Below are positions 1-8,100 of a DNA stretch of 22,401 nt, in pieces. The stretch's first letter is position 1; each line of letters starts with the position of its first letter. The notes below the pieces were generated by a model. It ran no database searches, was not told the origin of the DNA, and worked only from the letters and a program-made list of their open reading frames with translations. A program made the position numbers and the translations under genes. The DNA lies in assembly GCA_002811645.1 (NCBI GenBank), contig PDIP01000017.1:24291-46691 (forward strand). Direction: 5' to 3'. Source of the DNA: Corallochytrium limacisporum (lineage: Eukaryota > Opisthokonta).

Positions 1-1527
1 GTGGAGGGGGCTAAGAAGCAGCACGCACACGCACCACCCTCACCCCAACCAATGGCCTGCCAAATCAGGAGCGAAAGCCAAAAGGCACAGGCCCGCAGCA
101 AGTGGGAACGGTGGAAGGGGGGGGGGGCAGCAAGCGCACACCAGCTGCCGATCGCGTGTAAATAGATTTGGGGGGAAGGGACTATCCGGTGCAGTGCCCA
201 ACGGGTGATAAGAGAAATTGAGAGAAAAGGCAGTGGACGAGAGTGTATTTAACAAAAGGGGAACCCGGGTCCCGGAGGTGCCTCGCTGTAAAACACACAC
301 ACATCCCCCTTTCTTTATTTTCCCTCATCAGAACCGCAACCGTGACAAAATCGATCGTTGCTCGACAGGCTCGTGCTCTCCATCTTTGGGCCCCGGTGAT
401 TCTGCTATAAACGTAACCGTGTCTGTGCGATATCACGGGAAGGACGGAAGTTTCGACGAACCCCGTGGGGTACCGGTGATGGGTGTTTGCCTTGTGTCTT
501 CGGGATTGGTATTTTTGGTTCCCCGTTTTCTGGTTGTTCATTCGCAGTTTGCGTTTTCCGACAAAACCGGGTTGTTGATCCGTTCGAACCACACTCGCGC
601 GTACCGAGTGGGTGCTGTGAATTACGGCGAAAAGGGGCAAACATCCGGTGTTGCGGACACGGGGGACCTATGGTATTTTGGTCTGTTCGCGGCTGCTGCC
701 CGTGCGTGCTTGCCCCAGCAGGTCGTCGTCCCGCTGTCTCCCTCTCTCTCTCTCTACTCTTCGTGTCCAAGCCTCTCTGCCAAGCACTTGGACGTTATTC
801 TCCCCCCCCCTCCTATTCACTATTTCTGGGGCACGATGGGTATGACCCCTCTGAACCCCCCCCCCCTTCCCCAACACCGAAGAACGGGGAACGGGAGGAC
901 CTCCCGTGCAATAGTCCTGACAGATTTTCTATAATGAATTCATAAGAAGATTTTGCCTAGCCGTATTCTTGTTCGTTCTTTGGATGTGTACACCACTGTG
1001 AGCTGTCAGCCTGTGCCAAGGTGCTCCCGATTTCTTGGTAGAGTAGTGAAATGACAGTGGGCAATCATCGTCCTGTTGTGTTGCATTCGTCACAAGTGGG
1101 GCTTCTGATCGATGTAGTGCCTTAAGGAAAGGTCTGACCAATATACACTACGAATTGTAAATGCAAGGCGAACTGTTCCCATCCCCGCGGTGCGCCAGCG
1201 TTGGGGCAGGGGCTCGGCTGTGGTGAAGGTGGGGAGTAGACTCGTCCTCTTTACATCACATAGTGTACCGGTTTCTTTAATTCCCTACTTTTGGTAGTTT
1301 TGGTAGTGAGTGTATGTGCGTGTCGCGGTTAAAACTGAGGAATTTGATTGATTGCCAATCGATGCTACCATGAATACGCCGATGCGATGGAAACCTATGG
1401 ATACTGGGTGGTCTGGTGGACAGGGAGGGCGAAGTTGGTCGATCCATTGTACACGGTCCGAAGCTAGAATGGACTCTCTATTTCAGTTGATGATGACGAT
1501 GCTGAGTGGGTGTAGAAATGACATGCT
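1..1527. other. gene-free region at window start, low-complexity rich
   Basis: No reading frame here resembles a known family. The longer open frames start at non-ATG codons or have low-complexity, arginine/cysteine-rich translations typical of chance. What can be seen: a run of 11 G at 117-127, a short CA repeat near 293-302, a CT-rich stretch near 738-757, C-runs of 9 (802-810) and 11 (856-866), and an inverted repeat at 891-907. The right edge is the 3' side of the homoserine dehydrogenase gene, so its 3' UTR should lie just left of 1528. The rest may belong to the flank of a gene outside the window. Confidence 0.6.
891..907. repeat. perfect 8-bp inverted repeat, 1-nt centre
   Basis: ACGGGAGG, one A, then CCTCCCGT: perfect arms that could form a protein-binding palindrome or a tight hairpin stem. 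It lies 25 bp after an 11-base C-run, a pairing of C-run and palindrome that recurs elsewhere in the intergenic DNA. Function unknown. Confidence 0.6.
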
Positions 1528-2622
1528 TCAACACACACAGTTTGCAAGGGTAATGATGTCGCCGAAGACACCCATGGCAGTGACTGCGGCACCGGCACCA
1601 GCACCCTGAATGATGAGGGGATTGGGGTATCGCTCGGTTGTGAAGGAGACGACGTTGTCCGATCCCGTCATGTTTGCGAACGGGTGGCTGATGTCATACT
1701 CACGGAGCTCGACGCTGGATCCACCATTGGGTTTGACGACACCAACGTAGCGAAGCACCTTCCCATTGGCAAAGGCCTTCGCGTTCAAGTCCGTGAAGTA
1801 AGCATCAAACTCCGGCAACTTCTCCAGGAATTCATCGGCAGTTGGCACTCCCTGCAGCTCTTTAGGCACGATGTTCTGCACCGGCAGACTATCCAGACTG
1901 TCGTTAATTCCCGAAACGCGAGACAAGATGGTCACCTTGCGAGCGACGTCCATACCGTTCAGGTCATCACGAGGATCGGGTTCAGTATATCCTGCTGCTT
2001 TGGCTCCCTTGACGACTTCGCTGAATGGGGTGGCGATGGGTCCTGTCTTGGGGCTGAAGGTATTGAACAAGTATGCCAAAGTACCGCTAAAAATGCCCTC
2101 AATTTGGGTGATCTTATCACCAGTGCGCATGAGAACCTTCAGAGGTTCAATAATCGGCAGACCCGCGCCAACGGTAGCCTCATGGAAGACAAAGACCTTG
2201 TTATCAGCCTGCAGTTTGTACAGCGTTTGGAAGACACCCAGGTCGCTGCTGAAAGCCTTCTTGTTCGGAGTGACCACGTTAATTCCCTGAGACATCCAGT
2301 CCACGTACTTGGAAGCGATAAATTCGTTACTGGTGCAATCGACCAGAGCAACACGGGTAGGCACGTTGGCTTCCCTCACTAAAGACTCGACAAATTTGTC
2401 CATGTTGACGTCGTCACCGCCTGCTAGGAGCTCCTTCCAGTTGGGCAGGTTACTAGTAGAGCTCGCAGCTGGCCAGACAGCCATTTTCTTAGAGTTGCAC
2501 ACGCCGCCAACAACGATAGAAGCATTGATCTGCTCCCTGAGAACAGGTATGCGCGTAAACAGCTGCTCGATCAGCTCACCGCCGACGAGGCCAGGGCCAA
2601 TGATTCCAAGAACAAGAGACAT
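1528..2622 (-). CDS. HOM6: homoserine dehydrogenase, monofunctional
   Basis: Catalyses NAD(P)H-dependent interconversion of aspartate semialdehyde and homoserine, the branch step toward threonine and methionine, in the cytosol. The frame from 2622 gives 364 residues, close to yeast Hom6 (about 359). Visible: N-terminal dinucleotide loop GPGLVGG (residues 9-15), VTPNKKAF (117-124), EATVGAGLP (148-156), EGIFSGTL (175-182) and the family signature GYTEPDPRDDLNGMDVARK (211-229), with Glu214, Asp225 and Lys229 matching yeast catalytic residues by spacing. No aspartokinase or ACT domain is fused. The start at 2622 (G at -3) fits the family N-terminus. An in-frame ATG at 2697 would add 25 basic residues; an out-of-frame ATG just upstream of it argues against that start. 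A 48-nt GT...AG stretch (2672-2625) could also be an intron. Codon use is strongly biased, suggesting high expression. The gene is divergent from SIN3. Confidence 0.95.
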   Translation of the reverse strand: MSLVLGIIGPGLVGGELIEQLFTRIPVLREQINASIVVGGVCNSKKMAVWPAASSTSNLPNWKELLAGGDDVNMDKFVESLVREANVPTRVALVDCTSNEFIASKYVDWMSQGINVVTPNKKAFSSDLGVFQTLYKLQADNKVFVFHEATVGAGLPIIEPLKVLMRTGDKITQIEGIFSGTLAYLFNTFSPKTGPIATPFSEVVKGAKAAGYTEPDPRDDLNGMDVARKVTILSRVSGINDSLDSLPVQNIVPKELQGVPTADEFLEKLPEFDAYFTDLNAKAFANGKVLRYVGVVKPNGGSSVELREYDISHPFANMTGSDNVVSFTTERYPNPLIIQGAGAGAAVTAMGVFGDIITLANCVC

Positions 2623-3063
2623 GTCTATTGTATAATCGTAAACTGGAGAGGAATTGAATGTTTTCCGTATACGTGATTCTGCTTTCATGACCTTCATGCT
2701 TCATCTCAATTAGCTTTCGACGCTGATACCTTCTGTCCAGTCACGATTTAGCCCGACTTGATCTCCACCGCGGACTTTCCACATGGGGCTCTTACGACAC
2801 ACCGGCACCTTTGGTTCCAAGCTTCATCGAAGTAGTTCACAACTCTGACTGCTACCATTTTTCAGTACTTGGAGTACTGTGTTTATTCTCAACCGCAGAC
2901 GGGGCCGGGGCCCCTCCGGTAATTGTGACTTCAGACAGTCCGAACGACTGCGACGATACATTCACTATGCCGACAAAAGACAAAACAGTGGCTCTTTTTG
3001 CTATCCTTCACTTTCTCCTAAACTCTCTCCCATCAAGAGATCTCCCATCTTTGATTTCCAATG

Positions 3064-3180
3064 AAGTAATCTAAAGACTTTATTCCTTATTTTAATGGCT
3101 TTACCTCAATATATTTTATACACAAATCAAAAATTGATTATATTATATAAAAACAGGAAATGATTTTGATGATTCACTAA
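3064..3180. promoter_or_regulatory. AT-rich island with TATATAAAA
   Basis: A markedly AT-rich block in otherwise balanced DNA, containing TATATAAAA at 3144-3152 and ATTGATTATATT at 3133-3144. It lies about 0.45 kb upstream of HSDH and about 1.9 kb upstream of SIN3. The same 12-mer recurs in the AT-rich island of the MED21/MCRS1 intergenic region (14093-14104). It could be a nucleosome-poor promoter core or an undetected transcription start; nothing shows which. Confidence 0.3.
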
Positions 3181-3314
3181 AGTTACAACAGAGAAATACC
3201 GCTCTGAGAGCCGCCTATCCGTCCCCGCTTTCCTTCTACAAAAGCAAAAACAACACGGGTTGGAGCTCCGGGTCCCCTTCCACTGTGGGCGCGAAAGTAC
3301 ACAACCCCCCTTTA

Positions 3315-3334
3315 CCCCCCCCCGCGGCGGGGGG
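3315..3334. repeat. C-run/G-run inverted repeat
   Basis: Nine C, then GCGGC, then six G. Centred on CCGCGG (3322-3327), the arms pair for ten positions with one C/C mismatch. It is one of several intergenic C-run/G-run palindromes in this window. Strong hairpin or cruciform potential. Confidence 0.6.
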
Positions 3335-4255
3335 AGGGGAACGGCAGCACCCCGGGTGAGGGACTATACTCCCACCGAAGGAAACGGTCGGCCGCCAGGG
3401 GTACCGTCGTAAACGTATTCGAGACATACAGGTTCGGGCCCATATGCCTGTTCTTCTCCCAATATTGTACCCATAGGCACAGTAACACTTACCGCAAAGG
3501 AGGCAGCCAGCCTTCCGTTCGCCACCCAGTGGGTGTGAGAGAGTTTTTGGGTCGGGAAGATAGATAGAGGGAGTCCAGACGCGCGGTTAATCCAAATAAA
3601 AAAATTAAAAAAAAAAAAGAAAAGGAAAAGAACCTCCATCCCCAAGAGGGAGCGTGCACTAGGCAGCGCTGGTATCTCGTGCGCTACGGTAGTTTAGTCC
3701 CTTTGCGTCACACTACTGCCGCTCTCGCAGTCTTCCACGTCCACGTCCCAGTGACAGCCTACCCATAGCTGGTCAACAAAGTCGAGGGTACCTAATGTAC
3801 CGAATACTGCTACGATGAAGGGAAAGGGAGTTGGAAAAAGAATTCGGGCCCGCGATGCAGGAAGCATCATCACACAATTGTGCCGGGCACGATTGGCTTC
3901 GGAACCGAAAGGGACGCATTAAAATAGACTCCCATTTTACCAGTAGTAAATATACCAGAATTGGACGTCAGTGCCACTTGGGAATTGTTCTCGGTGTTGT
4001 TGGGAGGAGTAAGCAGTGGGCAGTGTATTGGTTTCATTTCAGGAACACCCCTAATCTTCCGTTATTACAGTACATTTTGTATTTATTTAGAGAAGTCCAA
4101 GTTTTGGAAATTGGAGAAGGAGATGTAGAGAGGGAGGAAGACCCTGCAGGTGTGGGTGACCGAACACCCGATGAATCGGGGCAGGTCGCAGGTTCACTGT
4201 GGTACTTTGAGTATCAGTGGCAGGCAACGATAATGGTCAACGCGAAGACGAAGCA

Positions 4256-4394
4256 CTGGGATTCAGGGAGGGAGGGGAGGGATGGGAGCTAGGCAAGAGA
4301 GGAGCGAGAGGGGAGCGGGAAAGACCGAAAAAAAAAAAAGGAGCGCAGCACCCAAAAAAAAAAAAAAGAGGGAAAAAAAGGAAAACTAACAAGC
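4256..4394. repeat. polypurine tract with G-quadruplex motif and two long A-runs
   Basis: The plus strand is almost entirely purine. Positions 4266-4286 hold five G-tracts of three or four G separated by single A or AT spacers, a textbook parallel G-quadruplex pattern. Downstream are two A-runs of 12 or more bases (about 4329-4340 and 4354-4367) and a shorter one. It lies about 0.7-0.85 kb upstream of the SIN3 start. Such tracts can exclude nucleosomes or form triplexes; function here is not shown. Confidence 0.6.
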
Positions 4395-4544
4395 TCCAGA
4401 GGGGGAACGGACAAGCCTGAGGTACACCGGAGAGCATGAGGTGGAAGGGGCCTGAGATCAGTACTGAATGTACCACATTTAGAAATTGTGTCCACAGTGA
4501 CTTCGTAAGTCTCCTCGGCATTGGTGAGACTTGCGAGGGACACC

Positions 4545-4584
4545 ACCCCCTTCTCGCCCCCCCCCCCGGGAGAAGCGAGGGGGG
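4545..4584. repeat. C/G hairpin
   Basis: CTTCTC (4550-4555) pairs with GAGAAG (4570-4575) around a 14-nt loop that is mostly an 11-base C-run (4557-4567) ending CCCGGG. The flanking CCCCC (4545-4549) can pair with the G-run at 4579-4584 across a 3-nt bulge. It belongs to the recurrent intergenic C-run/G-run palindromes. Confidence 0.5.
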
Positions 4585-4977
4585 AGAAGGGCAAGGGGAG
4601 GGCCGGAGCACCAGAGCCTAGGGCAGGCACAAGGGTGGCCCCGAGTGCTCGGACGGTCTGACCAGTCGGGAGTCTCCGTGTGTCAGTGAGTCCTTGAGTT
4701 CCAGAAAGTGATGTCTTGGTCTTCAAAAAGGGGGTTTTGCAACGTACTGTTTTTGTAGGACACGGTCATGGTGGCTAGTGGAATTTGGTATGTTGTTTAA
4801 TGTTAGTTTGGCCTGGAACTTCTGCTTGGGATTGCTTTAATCTTGTAATTTACCGTAAGAGTGGGGAAATTTAGGGCAGTAGGACAAACTCGCAGGCGGG
4901 CTACTTCAGGGACAACACATCTCGCCACCACAGGGTAAATTTATTCTGTATTATCAAGGTCTTTAGTCTCAGACTAC

Positions 4978-4984
4978 TATAAAT
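4978..4984 (+). promoter_or_regulatory. TATA box, SIN3 promoter (predicted)
   Basis: TATAAAT lies 121 bp upstream of the SIN3 ATG. If used, transcription would start near 5010, giving a leader of about 95 nt. This competes with the idea of a longer leader with an intron ending at 5102. Confidence 0.4.
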
Positions 4985-5104
4985 TGTTGTTCAGTCCAAG
5001 ACCTCGGGACCCGAGACTAGGAGACCGAACTCGAGTGAAAACTCCTGTTTCGGATTCACAAACACAGAATAACTTGAGGGGATTTGACGCTGCCTGTTGC
5101 AGGC

Positions 5105-8100
5105 ATGTCAGGAGAGCCCCCAGCAGAGGGGTCTAACCCCACAGCCGACCCTGGTAACGCCAACCAGGAAAGCAATCAAAATGACAGTACCAATGTCCAG
5201 CAGCCTCCACCAGTAAAAGCAGAGCCTGAAGGACAGGCCCCTGGGCTTCCTCCCGCAGAGACCGCCAATTCCACCGGACCTACCCAGGGACAGGAAAATG
5301 CTGAAAATCAGGGAACTAATCAAGCAAATACAGGTGCACCAGAAAAGCAGGAGACTAGCGTTCAGGGACAGAGCGTGGGTGGCCAGGAACCTCCCAGTGG
5401 AGAACACGGAGCTGCCCAACCGCCTCATGGTGGCCAGGAGAGCGCCGGTTCAGCTCCCGTTGAGGAAACCAAAGCGGCTGTCGTGAACGGTGCAACTGCT
5501 GAAGCGCAACAGCCACCACAGGGGGCCAGTCAGCCTCCACCTCCACCTCAGGGCCCACCTGCGCCTCACCAGCACGGACCTCCACCTCCGCCTCAGGGAG
5601 GTCCTCCGCCCCCCGCCCATGGGGCCATGCCTCCGCAGCACCCCCCACCACCGCAGCACTACCAGCAGCTGCCACCACAGCATCATCCTCCACCACCTCA
5701 ACACCCTAGCGAGCATCCACCGCCTCCACCGGCTGGTCCTCCCCAGGACCATCCACAGGGACCTCCTCCTCCGCAGCATCCACCGCCCCCACCACAGGGT
5801 GGTCCGTCCCCGAAGGGACAGTCTCAGCCATCGACAGGTCCTCCTAGTGGAGCGCCGCCTATGAATGCAGCCCCTGCACCACCCGGGCCCAATGGAGCCC
5901 CCCCGGGACCGCCTGCTGCGCAAGGTCAGGGCAAGGGTGCAGTCCAGCGCCTGAAGGTCGAGGACGCTCTCGGATACCTTGACCGTGTCAAGATGCAGTT
6001 CGAAAACCAACCTCATGTGTACAATCAGTTCTTGGATACCATGAAGGAATTCAAGAGTCAGGCAATTGACACTCCCGGTGTTATTCGTCGGGTATCCACT
6101 TTGTTCGAAGGTCACCCAGAACTTATCACTGGTTTCAACACATTCTTGCCACCGGGTTTCCAAATTGACCCTTCCACGGTTCCCGGGCATCCTGCCAATC
6201 GCACTGGTACTACCACGGTCGGAACTATTGATGAGAATGGCGAACGGAACAAGCCATTGCCGGGTCCGCCTCCGACTACCTATGAGGCGCCACCTCCGGG
6301 CCAGGCTGGCTATGCACCCCCACCCCCTACCGGTGGACCTCCTCCGCCTCCCACGGCGCAACAGAATGCTTCTGGTCCGCCACCTCCTCAGCCCTCGGGA
6401 CCGGCTCCGGGTGCCGCACCTGCTGCGCCGGCAAATGCTGCTGCTGCGAGCCAGCCCTCTAGCCAGCCAGCCTCTGGTGGCGCCAGCGGAGCCCCTCGTC
6501 AGCGCGCTCCCGTGGAGTTTAACCAGGCAATCAATTACGTGTCCAAGATTAAGACGCGCTTCTCTCAACACCCAGAGATCTACAAGAATTTCCTGGAAAT
6601 ACTGCACACCTACCAGAAGGAACAGACCTCCATCAAGGATGTGTACAATCAGGTTGCACAACTCTTCAATCGACACCAGGACTTGCTAGAGGAGTTCAGT
6701 CAGTTCTTGCCCGACGCAGCTCCCCATCACGCCGCTGCTATGGCGGCTGCTGGTCAGCGTGCTGCTGGAGCAGCCGCTGCAGCGGGAGCGCCTCGTGCTG
6801 GTGGAGCTGACGGTTACCAGATGGCACCTCAGGGAGCTCCCCCGGGACCTCCGACAGGCGGCGCCCCAATGTTGCCACCTAAAGACGGATCCTTGCCTCC
6901 TCACATGGCATCCCAGGTTGGTTACGGAATGCCTTCTGGAAGCGCCTCCAAACCGGGAGCACGAAGAGCGGACGGTCCTGACTCTTCGGCAAAGAAGATA
7001 CGTATTGAAGACAAGGAGAGTCTACTGGACCCGAGCCGTATCGCGGACAACTACGAGATCTATTTGTACTTCGAGAAAGTCAAGCATGCGCTGGCCAACA
7101 GGGTTGCCTATGATAACTTCTTGAAGATTCTCAATTTGTACAACCGCAGCGTCATTAACTCCAACGAGCTCGTGCAATTGGCTTCGGGATTCCTTGGTAA
7201 ATTCCCAGACCTCTTCCGATACCTGAAGCACATCCTTGGATTTACTGATCAGCAACAGCCTGAAGTTCCTCGGCTGCCCAGTGTTGTCCAAGACTCGTAT
7301 CACGAGATTGACTACTCGACTTGCAAGCGCTTCGGAGTCAGCTATCGTGCTCTTCCGAAGAATCACACGCCTCCGAGCTGCAGTGGCAGGACGGAACTGT
7401 GTGACGAGGTTCTGAATGACACTTTGGTGAGTTTCCCAACCTACAGTGATGAACAAACTTTCCTTGCGAGCAGAAAGAACGTCTACGAAGAAGCCATGTA
7501 CAAGTGCGAGGATGAGCGCTACGAGTTGGAGATGGTGATTGAGACCAACATGTCCACCATCCGTGTGCTGGAGGCTGTCAACTACAAGATTCAGCGCAGC
7601 AGTGCTGAGGATGCAGTGAAAATGCGTCTGGATAAGAACCTGGGAGGTATTTCAGAGATTATCTATCACAAGTCCATTGAGCGACTGTATGGTGACAAGA
7701 CCCCTGAGGTCATCGATATGCTGCGCCGCAATCCTGCGGGTGCGGTCCCGATTGTTCTGAAGCGTCTGAAGCAGAAGGACGAGGAATGGCGCAAGGCCCA
7801 GCGGGAGTGGAACAAGTACTGGCGGGACGTTGTTGAACGGAACTTCCTTAAGTCCCTGGACCACCAAGGAATTATCTTCAAGGGCAACGACAAGAAGTCT
7901 ACCAGCGCGAAGGGTCTTGTCGCAGAGATTGAAACTTTGCTGCAGGAGGAGAAGGATCGGTCTTCCGATCTTGCTGACCGTCTGCCACAGTACAAGCGGG
8001 ATCCTTTGCTTAAGTTTGAGCTCAAGGATGCTGAATTCGCGAAGGAAGTCCTGGAGATCATCCGCTACTACGTTGCGTGCACAATGAGCACTGCCGATGC

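Larger units (their letters stand above)
2623..5104. other. 2.5 kb divergent intergenic region between HSDH and SIN3
   Basis: No convincing gene. The longest open frames (for example 3831-4292 on plus) lack a proper ATG start and resemble nothing known. Contents from left to right: possible HSDH 5' leader, an AT-rich island (3064-3180), a GC inverted repeat (3315-3334), an A-rich stretch at 3595-3630, a polypurine segment with a predicted G-quadruplex and two long A-runs (4256-4394), a C/G hairpin (4545-4584), GT dinucleotides in good 5' splice context at 4505 (GTAAGT) and 4855 (GTAAGA), and a TATA box (4978-4984) before SIN3. It must carry the promoters of both genes. Confidence 0.6.

Noticed and set aside
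565-590. GTTCGAACC-like box B of a tRNA gene
   Set aside because: No matching A box or cloverleaf arms could be placed around it.
218-934. 238-codon plus-strand frame in the left spacer
   Set aside because: Begins at TTG, covers C-runs and CT repeats, and resembles no protein.
1684-2382. 232-codon open frame antisense to homoserine dehydrogenase
   Set aside because: Lies fully inside a strong gene; no recognisable motif.
3595-3630. A-rich stretch as a retroposon (SINE) tail
   Set aside because: No flanking target-site duplication or polymerase III box was visible.
3831-4292. 153-codon plus-strand frame upstream of SIN3
   Set aside because: No ATG at its start and no family resemblance; ends in the polypurine tract.
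5450-6676. 408-codon open frame antisense to SIN3
   Set aside because: Arg/Trp/Leu-rich translation is the complement of Pro/Gly/Gln codons of SIN3; no family resemblance.
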